The notes under the pieces were generated by a model, which was not told the DNA's origin, made no database searches, and was given only the letters and a program-made list of their open reading frames with translations. DNA of 64,000 nucleotides from Polaribacter sejongensis (GTDB lineage Bacteria; Bacteroidota; Bacteroidia; Flavobacteriales; Flavobacteriaceae), in the NCBI RefSeq assembly GCF_038024065.1, contig NZ_CP150667.1, positions 1,867,501-1,931,500 on the forward strand, in the 5' to 3' direction. The position numbers and the translations under genes are program-made. Shown here in pieces: positions 15,916 to 24,410 of this stretch (position 1 is the stretch's first letter; every line of letters starts with the position of its first letter).

Positions 15916-17433
15916 ATGAGATACACTATATACTTCTTCTTAATTATTATTGTTGCTTCGGTAAGTTCTTGTAGAAAAGATTTTAACACAACACCAAGTT
16001 CTGGTGCATTAGAATTTTCTAAAGACACCGTTTTTCTAGATACCATATTTACAAATATTGGTTCTGCTACGTATAATTTAAAAGTATATAATAGAGGAAA
16101 AAATGCAATTACCATTCCTGAAATAAAATTAGAAAATGGTACCAATTCTAACTACAGATTAAATGTAGATGGAATTCCTGGAAAAGATTTTAAAAACATA
16201 GACATTCTTGCCAAAGACAGTATTTTTATCTTTGTAGAAACTACTATAAATGCGAGTAACGAAGTTAATCCGTTATACACAGACAGAATTTTATTCGATT
16301 CTGGTAGTTTTCAGCAAGATGTAGATTTAGTTACTTTGGTACAAGATGCTAATTTTATCTTCCCTGGAAAAGATGCTATTTCCATGAAAATTGACAGCTT
16401 AACTTTAAACGGAGAACCAACTACCTTAAAAGGGCGTTTTTTAACGGATTCAGAATTAACCATTACCAATGTAAAACCCACTGTTATTTATGGCTTTGCA
16501 GCTGTACCAGCAAATAAAACATTAACCATAGAAGCCGGAGCAAAAGTTTATTTCCATGATAATTCTGGTTTAATTGTAGATAACAAAGCTACTTTAAAAG
16601 TAAACGGAACACTTTCTGAAAAAGTGATTTTTGAAGGCGATCGATTAGAATATTCTTTTAGCGAAACTGCCGGACAATGGGGAACTATTTGGATGCGAGC
16701 AGGAAGCAAAGACAATGAAATGAACCACACCATTATTAAAAACGGAGTTATTGGAATCTTGGTTGATAGCATTGGCTCTCCTACTACTCCAACTTTAAAA
16801 TTACAAAACACAGAAATCTATAACCATTCTAGCTATGGAATATTAGGAAGAGAAACAAATATTGAAGGTAATAATGTAGTAATTGGTTCTGCTGGACAGG
16901 TTTCTTTGGCAGCAACTATTGGAGGTACGTATAATTTTACACATTCTACTTTTGCTAACTTTTGGAACAATGGTTTACGTCAACTGCCTGCTGTTTTGGT
17001 GAACAACTTTTTTGTGTATTCTGATGCAACAGGACAAGAAATTATTGAGACTAGAAATTTACATGCTGCTAATTTTACCAATTGCATTTTTGATGGAAAT
17101 AACAACATAGAGTTTATCTTAGATAAAGTTGATGGAGGCGGAATATTTAACTACAACGTTAGTAATTCCATGATTAAATTCACAGATAGTAACGACTCTT
17201 TTAAAGACAACACCGAACTAGATTTTACAAGTACTTTTTACCAAGACAACATAATAAATGGAAATGCTCATTTTAGAAATACTCAAAACAGTGATTTTAT
17301 AATTGGAGAGGATTCTGATGCCATAAATAAAGCAAAAACAACTGCTTTTTCTACGGATATTTTAGGCGTTGATAGAACTACAAATCCGGATATTGGTGCT
17401 TACCAACATATCACTTTTGAAACGGAAGAGTAG
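15916..17433 (+). CDS. Right-handed beta-helix lipoprotein of unknown function
   Basis: 505 residues with a lipoprotein signal (VASVSSC, Cys about 19). Residues 35-130 look like an abnormal-spindle/HYDIN-like Ig module (FLDTIFTNIGSATYNLKVYNRG). The rest is rich in N/G turns and short beta strands with the pattern of a right-handed parallel beta-helix (TLTIEAGAKVYFHDNSGLIVDNKATLKVNG). The C-terminus ends with a DILGVDRTTNPDIGAYQ segment common to choice-of-anchor beta-helix proteins. It is probably surface- or periplasm-exposed. No lyase residues can be assigned, so a structural or adhesive role is as likely as polysaccharide binding. Confidence 0.75.
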   Translation: MRYTIYFFLIIIVASVSSCRKDFNTTPSSGALEFSKDTVFLDTIFTNIGSATYNLKVYNRGKNAITIPEIKLENGTNSNYRLNVDGIPGKDFKNIDILAKDSIFIFVETTINASNEVNPLYTDRILFDSGSFQQDVDLVTLVQDANFIFPGKDAISMKIDSLTLNGEPTTLKGRFLTDSELTITNVKPTVIYGFAAVPANKTLTIEAGAKVYFHDNSGLIVDNKATLKVNGTLSEKVIFEGDRLEYSFSETAGQWGTIWMRAGSKDNEMNHTIIKNGVIGILVDSIGSPTTPTLKLQNTEIYNHSSYGILGRETNIEGNNVVIGSAGQVSLAATIGGTYNFTHSTFANFWNNGLRQLPAVLVNNFFVYSDATGQEIIETRNLHAANFTNCIFDGNNNIEFILDKVDGGGIFNYNVSNSMIKFTDSNDSFKDNTELDFTSTFYQDNIINGNAHFRNTQNSDFIIGEDSDAINKAKTTAFSTDILGVDRTTNPDIGAYQHITFETEE

Positions 17434-17576
17434 TTTTTCTATCAAATGAAATCAACCTTAATTGAAGTATAGTATCCTCTATAAGATATTGAATTGTAAG
17501 GCTCCGCCTTTTCAAGAGTCACTCAAATCTTATATTCTAAGCGTTACTAACCCTTCTAATTTTTAAAAACACAGAT

Positions 17577-17608
17577 AAACCTCAAAGGTTTTAAAACCTT
17601 TGAGGTTT
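17577..17608. terminator. Perfect 32-base palindrome, terminator-like
   Basis: The sequence reads the same on both strands from 17577 to 17608, centred between 17592 and 17593, with no spacer. It could fold as a 14-bp hairpin with a TTAA-type tip. It lies 144 bases after the lipoprotein stop and 49 before the SDR start. Confidence 0.65.
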
Positions 17609-17656
17609 AAATTTATGAAAAATTGAGTAAATTGCTCGTTCAAATTTTTTATTGAA

Positions 17657-18337
17657 ATGAAAAACATTGTAATTACAGGTACTAGTAGAGGAATTGGTTT
17701 TGAACTCGCTAAACAGTTTGCAGAAAGCGGACATCAAGTATTAGCCTTATCTAGAAACACAAAACCACTATCTGAGTTTAATCATAAAAACATTACTTTA
17801 ATTTCTGTTGATTTATCTGTAAATTCAGATTTAGAAAAAGTAACCGATTATGTTAAAAATAATTGGCAACAAGTTGATATTTTAATCAATAATGCTGGTA
17901 AATTAATAAACAAACCATTCACCGATTTATCTTCGGATGATTTTTTAGAAGTCTACAAAGTAAATGTTTTTGCCGTTGCCGAAATTACAAAATTAATGAT
18001 TCCGTTTATGCAAAAAGGAAGTCATGTAGTTACAATTAGTTCTATGGGCGGAATTCAAGGAAGCATGAAATTCCCTGGATTAGCAGCATATTCATCCGCC
18101 AAAGGCGCCGTAATTACCTTGTCAGAATTATTAGCAGAAGAATATAAAGAACAACAAATTGCTTTTAATGTTTTGGCTTTAGGAGCTGTGCAAACAGAAA
18201 TGTTAGAAGAAGCTTTCCCAGGATACGAAGCACCTACCTCTGCCACAGAAATGGCGAATTATATTTTTGATTTCTCTTTAACAGGAAATAAATTTTATAA
18301 CGGAAAAGTATTACAAGTATCCTCTTCAACTCCGTAA
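17657..18337 (+). CDS. Short-chain dehydrogenase/reductase
   Basis: 226 residues, the compact SDR length. The cofactor motif TGTSRGIG is at residues 7-14, NNAG at 78-81, and the catalytic YxxxK is Y145/K149, with ISS just upstream supplying the Ser. It reduces or oxidises a carbonyl/alcohol with NAD(P) in the cytoplasm; the substrate cannot be told. The SprT-like gene begins 28 bases downstream, probably in the same transcript. Confidence 0.88.
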   Translation: MKNIVITGTSRGIGFELAKQFAESGHQVLALSRNTKPLSEFNHKNITLISVDLSVNSDLEKVTDYVKNNWQQVDILINNAGKLINKPFTDLSSDDFLEVYKVNVFAVAEITKLMIPFMQKGSHVVTISSMGGIQGSMKFPGLAAYSSAKGAVITLSELLAEEYKEQQIAFNVLALGAVQTEMLEEAFPGYEAPTSATEMANYIFDFSLTGNKFYNGKVLQVSSSTP

Positions 18338-18364
18338 GCAATAAGCATTCAAAAAAATTAAAAA

Positions 18365-18961
18365 TTGAATTCAAGTTACAAAGATTTCGTTCCTTCAAAA
18401 GCAATTCCGTTTATAGAGTTTCTTATAAACGAGCATTCTTTTACGCTAAAAATTGTTAACCAGAGAGAAACAAAACATGGTGATTTTAGACAATTACCCG
18501 ACGGAAGATTTCAAATTACCGTAAATAATAACCTTAATAAATATCAGTTTTTACTTACGCTAGTTCATGAAATTGCACATCATGTTACGCATCAAAAATT
18601 TGGACGCGTGCAGCCTCATGGCAAAGAGTGGAAAATGGTTTTTCAGCATTTAATGTTGCCTTTTTTACGGCCAGAAATTTATCCCATGGAAATGTTGCCT
18701 TTTTTAGCAAGGTATTTTAAAAACCCTAAAGCAAGTACAGATACTGATGCAGATTTATCATTAGCTTTAAGAGGTAATGTAGCAGAAACGGGCAAACATT
18801 TTATTTTTGACATCCCTTTTGGCAGTTTATTTGTATTTAAAAACACCATCTACAAAAGAGGAAACAAACGTAGAACCCGATATGAATGCATGAATATGAG
18901 CAATAAAAAAGTATATCTATTCAACCAAAATGTAGAAATTGAATTCTACAAAAATGGTTAG
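18365..18961 (+). CDS. SprT-like zinc metalloprotease domain protein, TTG start
   Basis: 198 residues. HEIAH at 68-72 is the HExxH zinc site and a PHGKEW segment about 12 residues later supplies the third His, as in SprT/Spartan proteins. The C-terminus resembles a beta-ribbon without the four cysteines of many SprT members. The start is the TTG at 18365: an in-frame TAA lies two codons upstream, and the next ATG comes after the active site. Family members cleave proteins crosslinked to DNA in eukaryotes; the bacterial role is unclear. It is probably cytoplasmic and co-transcribed with the SDR gene. Confidence 0.85.
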   Translation: MNSSYKDFVPSKAIPFIEFLINEHSFTLKIVNQRETKHGDFRQLPDGRFQITVNNNLNKYQFLLTLVHEIAHHVTHQKFGRVQPHGKEWKMVFQHLMLPFLRPEIYPMEMLPFLARYFKNPKASTDTDADLSLALRGNVAETGKHFIFDIPFGSLFVFKNTIYKRGNKRRTRYECMNMSNKKVYLFNQNVEIEFYKNG

Positions 18962-19036
18962 AATTTATTTACCTTAATAACATCAATTATAGAGTAATTC
19001 GTTTAACAAATGAGATTATCTAACAAGTGATTTTTT

Positions 19037-19110
19037 TGTCAATCTGAATTTATTTCAGATTCTTATGAATATAGATACGTTAAGATACTGAAACAAGTTC
19101 AGTATGACAA
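19037..19110. repeat. Dispersed palindromic repeat, copy A
   Basis: Begins TGTCAATCTGAATTTATTTC and ends AGTATGACA. Terminal TGTCA/TGACA and an ATCTGAA...TTCAGAT inner dyad match copies at 36928-37007 and 57859-57911. It sits between the 3' ends of two converging genes and encodes nothing. Confidence 0.8.
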
Positions 19111-19141
19111 TATTCAAAACTTTTAGAAAACTCCTTAAAAC

Positions 19142-20626
19142 TTACTTATCTCTTTTAATAAACAATGTATCTAAGTTCATTTCTTTTTGCAACCAAGTAC
19201 GTAATTTCTTTTCTTTTACACGAATAATAGTATCAGACACTTTTAAATTCCATTTAACCGTTGCTGTAGGAATGGTATCTATATTTATAAAATCTTTAGA
19301 AAATAAAACTTTTGAAAACCCTATTTCTTCTATTTCACTATATAGAATTTTTGCCTCTTTAGAAATTCTACTAAAAGCAATTGCTTTTTTATCATTTTGA
19401 AGAGCATCATCTTCAATTCTTATATTTAAACCAGAAATAATACCTTCTAACTCAGTAATCTTATCTTCAAGTTCTTGTATTCGCTTTTTACTTTCATTCA
19501 ACTCTTCTCTTTTCTCGGTATACGCTGTAGTAATTAATTCGAAACTCTTAGTATCACTTCCTTTAATATTAATTTTCACTTCTTTTAAGCGATCATATCT
19601 AGGGTCATTAATCAAACTGCTTTCTAACATGTTTTTCTCTACAGCAGTTACTTCGTTAAAGAAATTCAGCTTTAAAACCTTAGTATCAAAATCGTAATCT
19701 TCATCAATTAATTGATAGTTATCAATAGTCATAACCTCATTTTTAACAAACGTTTTTAACTGTGCATTTACCCTACTCTCTTCTAAAGCATGTAAAAAAG
19801 TATAAACAGCAGGAATCATAACAGCAATACCTACTACCGTTGCAATAGTAGCATATCGTTTTCTTCGTGCAGCATTCGCATATTTATGCATTGGAAAACT
19901 TAACAGTTTTAATACAATAAATGTTGCCAAAGCAATAAAAATAGTATTAATTGTAAACAAATACATGGCTCCTAAAGCATAGGTAAAACCAACAGTATCC
20001 CCAGAAAAACCTTTTGCTAAACCAAACCCTGCAGTACACAAGGGCGGCATTAATGCAGTAGCAATAGCAACTCCAAAAATAACAGAAGCTACCGTTCCCT
20101 TTTTTGTTCTTGCAACCATTAAAGCCAAACCACCAAAAAAGGCAATTAATACATCTCTAATATCTGGTCTTGTTCTCCCTAACAATTCGGATGTATCTTC
20201 ACTTAACGGAAAGAAATAGAAAAAAACAAATGACGCAAGTAAACTTAAAGTAATCATTGTTGCCAAACTGACTAATGATTTTTTAAACACTTCAATATCA
20301 TTAATTGCAAAAGCACTTCCTATTCCCAAAATAGGTCCCATTAAGGGCGATATTAACATGGCACCAATAACAACTGCAGTAGAATTAGCATTTAACCCTA
20401 TAGAAGCCACAAAGACAGCAAAAATAAGAATCCAAGCAGTTGCACCTTTAAAAGGTATATCTGCTTTAATAGCCTCCATGGTAGCTTCATGATCCGTATC
20501 GTGTCTAAAGTCTAAAAGTTCGGTTAAATATTTTCTGATACTAAAGAGTAAACCTCTAGCCTCATCTTTCATTCCTTGCTTAGATTGATCTACCTTTTCC
20601 TCAGCTCCCTTATTTTCTTCCATCAA
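19142..20626 (-). CDS. DUF389 (TIGR00341-type) multi-pass membrane protein
   Basis: 494 residues. A polar N-terminus (about 1-50) is followed by roughly six hydrophobic helices carrying the DUF389 hallmarks AMLISPLMGPILGIGSAFAIND and GVAIATALMPPLCTAGFGLAKG (residues about 80-260). The C-terminal 200 residues are soluble, including a coiled coil (about 375-410) and end in basic charged segments. DUF389 proteins have no established biochemical role. The long soluble tail suggests a cytoplasmic or periplasmic partner. It is monocistronic and convergent with the SprT gene across a repeat element. Confidence 0.85.
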   Translation of the reverse strand: MMEENKGAEEKVDQSKQGMKDEARGLLFSIRKYLTELLDFRHDTDHEATMEAIKADIPFKGATAWILIFAVFVASIGLNANSTAVVIGAMLISPLMGPILGIGSAFAINDIEVFKKSLVSLATMITLSLLASFVFFYFFPLSEDTSELLGRTRPDIRDVLIAFFGGLALMVARTKKGTVASVIFGVAIATALMPPLCTAGFGLAKGFSGDTVGFTYALGAMYLFTINTIFIALATFIVLKLLSFPMHKYANAARRKRYATIATVVGIAVMIPAVYTFLHALEESRVNAQLKTFVKNEVMTIDNYQLIDEDYDFDTKVLKLNFFNEVTAVEKNMLESSLINDPRYDRLKEVKINIKGSDTKSFELITTAYTEKREELNESKKRIQELEDKITELEGIISGLNIRIEDDALQNDKKAIAFSRISKEAKILYSEIEEIGFSKVLFSKDFINIDTIPTATVKWNLKVSDTIIRVKEKKLRTWLQKEMNLDTLFIKRDK

Positions 20627-20709
20627 ATTTAAGTTTCAATTATTCTGGGAAAGATACAAAAATTTAAAATTGACAATAAAACTGATTATAATAATTTTTT
20701 GCATAAAAA

Positions 20710-20733
20710 AAGCTTCACATTTCTGTGAAGCTT
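20710..20733 (-). terminator. Terminator after the second tRNA-Lys
   Basis: AAGCTTCACA and TGTGAAGCTT form a perfect 10-bp stem with loop TTTC; on the minus strand it is followed by T-rich DNA. Confidence 0.85.
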
Positions 20734-20744
20734 TTAATCTAATG

Positions 20745-20817
20745 TGACCGGGCTGGGGCTCGAACCCAGGACCCTCTCCTTAAAAGGGAGATGCTCTACC
20801 AACTGAGCTACCAGGTC
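20745..20817 (-). tRNA. tRNA-Lys (anticodon TTT), second copy
   Basis: The minus strand folds as a cloverleaf: acceptor GACCTGG/CCCGGTC with one G-T pair, D-arm GCTCAGTTGGTAGAGC, anticodon loop CTTTTAA (TTT), T-arm CTGGG-TTCGAGC-CCCAG, discriminator A. CCA is not encoded. It is identical in body to the copy at 20934-21006. Confidence 0.97.
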
Positions 20818-20896
20818 ATTTATTTTTATCTTAATGACTAAAAAGATATTTTTACTAATTAGAGAAACGACTTTCTCTTTTCAATTACTTAATTAA

Positions 20897-20922
20897 AAAA
20901 CTTCACATTTCTATGAAGTTTT
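20897..20922 (-). terminator. Hairpin between the two tRNA-Lys genes
   Basis: AAAACTTCA (20897-20905) and TGAAGTTTT (20914-20922) pair with an 8-base loop. It may be a weak terminator or a processing signal between the tandem tRNAs. Confidence 0.6.
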
Positions 20923-20933
20923 CTAAGTTTTTG

Positions 20934-21006
20934 TGACCGGGCTGGGGCTCGAACCCAGGACCCTCTCCTTAAAAGGGAGATGCTCTACCAACTGAGCTAC
21001 CAGGTC
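20934..21006 (-). tRNA. tRNA-Lys (anticodon TTT), first copy
   Basis: Same cloverleaf and anticodon loop CTTTTAA as the downstream copy; 73 bases, CCA not encoded. It is the promoter-proximal gene of the pair. Confidence 0.97.
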
Positions 21007-21030
21007 AATATATTTGCTTTTAAGCGGCTG

Positions 21031-21060
21031 CAAATATATACTTTATATTAGAAAAAACAA
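21031..21060 (-). promoter_or_regulatory. Promoter of the tandem tRNA-Lys genes
   Basis: On the minus strand: TTG (21058-21060), 19 bases, then TATATTTG (21031-21038). It fits the flavobacterial consensus exactly, about 25 bases before the mature tRNA. Confidence 0.82.
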
Positions 21061-21062
21061 AT

Positions 21063-21836
21063 CTATTTATATTTTTTTTCATTTAAATATGCTTCTCTTA
21101 CTTTTTTAAATAAATTAGAAGAATACACAAAGTCTACAACTGCCTCATTGTCAGTTTTAAATATATCTTCACTGGTACCTTCCCAAGCTTTTTGACCTTC
21201 CTTTAAAAAAATTATTTTTTCGCCAATCTCCATCACAGAATTCATGTCATGTGTATTAATTACGGTTGTAATTTTATATTCATCCGTAATTTCTTGAATT
21301 AAATTATCTATTACAATTGCAGTTCTTGGATCTAAACCAGAGTTTGGTTCATCACAAAAAAGGTATTTAGGGTTCATAACAATTGCTCTGGCAATGGCAA
21401 CTCGTTTCTGCATTCCTCCAGAAAGCTCTGCTGGTAATTTTTTATTAGAGTTTTCTAAATTAACTCTATTTAAAACAAAGTTTACGCGCTCTAGCATTTC
21501 TGCGTGAGATTTATCTGTAAACATTTTTAACGGAAACATTACATTATCTTCTACCGTTTGAGAATCGAACAAGGCACTTCCTTGAAAAACCATACCAATT
21601 TCTTGCCTCCATTGCTGTTTTTCATTTTCAGTAAATTTTGTATTTATCCTACCATCAAAAGAAATAGAACCTTTTTCTGGCGTGTGCAAACCTATTAAAG
21701 ATTTTATAAATACTGTTTTTCCAGAACCACTTTGACCAATTATTAAGCTGGTTTCACCAGGTAGAAAAGTAGCTGTTATACCTTTTAATACTTTTACATC
21801 TCCAAAACCTTTATGTAAATTATCTACTTCAATCAT
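21063..21836 (-). CDS. mlaF: ABC transporter ATP-binding protein, MlaF type
   Basis: 257 residues with Walker A GQSGSGKT (34-41), signature LSGGMQKR, Walker B YLFCDEPNSGLDP, and a switch His in NTHDMNS. The signature and the adjacent MlaE-like permease identify the phospholipid (Mla) family, which moves lipids between the inner and outer membranes. It follows mlaE by three bases, so the two are translated together. The MCE-domain partner MlaD is not in the window. Confidence 0.9.
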   Translation of the reverse strand: MIEVDNLHKGFGDVKVLKGITATFLPGETSLIIGQSGSGKTVFIKSLIGLHTPEKGSISFDGRINTKFTENEKQQWRQEIGMVFQGSALFDSQTVEDNVMFPLKMFTDKSHAEMLERVNFVLNRVNLENSNKKLPAELSGGMQKRVAIARAIVMNPKYLFCDEPNSGLDPRTAIVIDNLIQEITDEYKITTVINTHDMNSVMEIGEKIIFLKEGQKAWEGTSEDIFKTDNEAVVDFVYSSNLFKKVREAYLNEKKYK

Positions 21837-21839
21837 ATT

Positions 21840-22580
21840 TTAGGTTAAAAGCATTTGAGTTAAAAAATAGTTTGCTATTACAATTAAAATAGTTGTCCAA
21901 ACTACGGCTTGCGTACTTGCTTTACCAACCGCTATAGACCCTCCTTTTACATAATAACCATGATAAGAAGGTACTGTAGAGATTAGAAATGCAAAAATTA
22001 AGGTTTTAATAATTGCGTACGATAATAAAAAAGGATCAAAATCTGTTTGAATACCTTCTATATAATTTGCTCCAGAAAAAAGACCAGATAAAACACCTGT
22101 AACCCATCCTCCTAAAATCCCTAAGAACATACCTAATGAGATTAAAAAAGGATAAAAGAAAACTGTTGCAATCACTTTAGGCAATACTAAATGACTTAAA
22201 GCATTTATACCCATTACCTCTAAAGCATCAATTTGTTCTGTAACTCGCATAGTACCGATACTAGAAGTTATATAAGAACCTACCTTACCTGCTAAAATAA
22301 TGGAACAAAAAGTAGGAGCAAATTCTAAAATAATAGAACGCTTAGCTGCAAAACCTATTAAAGATTTTGGAATAAAAGGATTGTCTAAATTTAAAGCCGT
22401 TTGCAACGCAATTACACCTCCAATAAAAAAGGAAATAAACATAATAATCCCTAAAGATTTTAAACCTAATTCATCAATCTCTTTTATCAAAGCTTCGTAA
22501 AAAACTTTTCCTTTTTGCGGTTTTTTAAAAACACGCCCTAACATCATAAAATATTTACCAACATGTTCTAGGTAACCCAT
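21840..22580 (-). CDS. mlaE: ABC transporter permease, MlaE family
   Basis: 246 residues with five or six hydrophobic segments and the MlaE pattern: EFAPTFCSIILAGKVGSYITSSIGTMRVTEQIDALEVMGINALSHLVLPK. The family forms the inner-membrane channel of the MlaFEDB lipid transporter. It is the first gene of a two-gene unit with mlaF and diverges from pafA. Confidence 0.92.
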   Translation of the reverse strand: MGYLEHVGKYFMMLGRVFKKPQKGKVFYEALIKEIDELGLKSLGIIMFISFFIGGVIALQTALNLDNPFIPKSLIGFAAKRSIILEFAPTFCSIILAGKVGSYITSSIGTMRVTEQIDALEVMGINALSHLVLPKVIATVFFYPFLISLGMFLGILGGWVTGVLSGLFSGANYIEGIQTDFDPFLLSYAIIKTLIFAFLISTVPSYHGYYVKGGSIAVGKASTQAVVWTTILIVIANYFLTQMLLT

Positions 22581-22631
22581 TCATTTTAATTTTATGCTAA
22601 AGTATTAAATTATCATTAATAGTGCGTTAAA

Positions 22632-22665
22632 TTGACCAAATCAAAACAAAAAATAATTACTTTTG
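22632..22665 (+). promoter_or_regulatory. Promoter of pafA
   Basis: TTG (22632-22634), 23 bases, then TACTTTTG (22658-22665). It fits the flavobacterial consensus at its upper spacing limit, about 24 bases before the ATG. Confidence 0.72.
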
Positions 22666-22688
22666 ACTCATAATTTATATATGTACTT

Positions 22689-24329
22689 ATGAAATTCAAA
22701 TTACTTTTCAGCTTCATCTGCCTATTTATTTGTTTAGGAAACAACAAACTAACATCACAAAATAAAAAACCAAAATTGGTGGTTGGTATTGTTATTGACC
22801 AAATGAGATATGATTATTTAACAAGGTATTCCGATAGATATGGAAAAGATGGATTTAATAGAATTTTACAAGAAGGTTTTTCTTTAGAAAACGCTCATTA
22901 TAATTACATACCAACCTATACAGCTGTTGGACACACCTCTATTTATACAGGAACAACCCCAAGTGAACACGGAATTATCTCTAACAATTGGTACGACAAA
23001 TATCAAAAAGAATCTATTTACTGCGTAGATGACAACAATTACAAAACTGTTGGAAACGAGGGTAAATATGGACAAAAATCTCCAAAAAGACTTTTTACAT
23101 CAACCATAACAGATCAATTACATTTGGCTCAAAATATGTTTGGTAAAACTATTGGTGTTTCTATAAAAGATAGATCTGCAATTTTACCTGCTGGCCATTC
23201 TGCAAATGCAGCTTATTGGTATGATGGTGGTAATTTTAATACTTGGATTACAAGTACATATTATATGAATGAATTGCCTAAATGGGTAAAAGATTTTAAT
23301 GGAAATAACAACGCAGATACATACCTAAACACACCTTGGGAAACACTTTACGATATAGAAACATACACAAACAGTAGAGTTGACGATAATATTTATGAAG
23401 GTAAATTAAAAGGACAGGAAGCACCAACTTTTCCGAAAGACTTAAAAGCATTGCGTTCTAAAAATGGTAATTTCGATTTGATAAAAACAGTACCGGCAGG
23501 AAATACTTATACAACAGATTTTGCAAAAGCTGCTATTATAGGTGAAAACTTAGGTAAAGGTGAACATACAGATTTTTTAGCGGTTAGTTATTCTTCTACA
23601 GATTATATTGGTCATAAATACGGAGTTGCTGCCATAGAAACAGAAGACACCTATTTACGATTAGACAAAGATTTGGCTAATTTATTTCAATTTTTAGACC
23701 AACAAGTTGGAAAAGATAATTACACCTTATTTTTAACTGCAGATCATGCAGCAGTGCATGTACCAGCTTATTTACAATCTTTAAAAATACCTGCTCACTA
23801 TTTAAAGATGACAAAATTTAAAGAGTTTATTTTAGAAACCACTAAAAAATATTTCAATTCTGTAGATTTAATTGAAAACGTTTCTAATTATCAAATATTC
23901 TTAGATAAAGATAAAGTAGAATCTTTAGGTTTAGAAGTAAATAACGTTGCTCAAAAATTAGCTGATGAAGTAATTAACTTTGATGGTATTTATAAAGCAG
24001 TAACCGCAAGAACTTTGCAAACCACACATTTCTCTTCTGGAATATTAAATTCACTGCAAAACGGGTATAATCAAAAATTATCTGGTGATGTTTTAATGAT
24101 TCCTAATCCGGCTACTTTAACTGGTGGAAGAACAGGAACAAGCCATGGTTCTGGATATTCTTATGACACACATGTACCAATTATTTTTTATGGAAACGGA
24201 ATAAAACAAGGTTCATCATCAAAAAGATACAACATTACAGATATTGCGCCAACTATTGCGAATCTTTTAAATATAGAGTCGCCAAACGGAACAAACGGAG
24301 TTGTAGTTGATGAAGTTTTGGAAAAATAA
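22689..24329 (+). CDS. pafA: PafA-type alkaline phosphatase
   Basis: 546 residues with a signal peptide (about 1-24). The nucleophile region YTAVGHTSIYTGTTPSEHG places the catalytic Thr at about 78, followed by NNW at 99-101. SIKDR at 158-162 supplies the Lys and Arg that bind phosphate in PafA. TADHAAVHVPAYL and GTSHGSGYSYDTHVP give the metal ligands. PafA is a secreted, phosphate-insensitive phosphomonoesterase of Bacteroidota that frees phosphate from organic esters. All active-site residues are visible. It ends in a terminator shared with the converging PrsW gene. Confidence 0.94.
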   Translation: MKFKLLFSFICLFICLGNNKLTSQNKKPKLVVGIVIDQMRYDYLTRYSDRYGKDGFNRILQEGFSLENAHYNYIPTYTAVGHTSIYTGTTPSEHGIISNNWYDKYQKESIYCVDDNNYKTVGNEGKYGQKSPKRLFTSTITDQLHLAQNMFGKTIGVSIKDRSAILPAGHSANAAYWYDGGNFNTWITSTYYMNELPKWVKDFNGNNNADTYLNTPWETLYDIETYTNSRVDDNIYEGKLKGQEAPTFPKDLKALRSKNGNFDLIKTVPAGNTYTTDFAKAAIIGENLGKGEHTDFLAVSYSSTDYIGHKYGVAAIETEDTYLRLDKDLANLFQFLDQQVGKDNYTLFLTADHAAVHVPAYLQSLKIPAHYLKMTKFKEFILETTKKYFNSVDLIENVSNYQIFLDKDKVESLGLEVNNVAQKLADEVINFDGIYKAVTARTLQTTHFSSGILNSLQNGYNQKLSGDVLMIPNPATLTGGRTGTSHGSGYSYDTHVPIIFYGNGIKQGSSSKRYNITDIAPTIANLLNIESPNGTNGVVVDEVLEK

Positions 24330-24373
24330 AATAAGTTCTATATTATAATTATTTCTAACAGGAATAAGATATT

Positions 24374-24410
24374 AAAAAGCCCCAAGACTTAGTTTTGGGG
24401 TTTCTTTTTG
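24374..24410. terminator. Bidirectional terminator between pafA and the PrsW gene
   Basis: A GCCCCAA...TTGGGG stem (from about 24378 to 24400) is flanked by A-rich DNA on the left and TTTCTTTTT on the right, so it can serve both strands. Confidence 0.8.
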
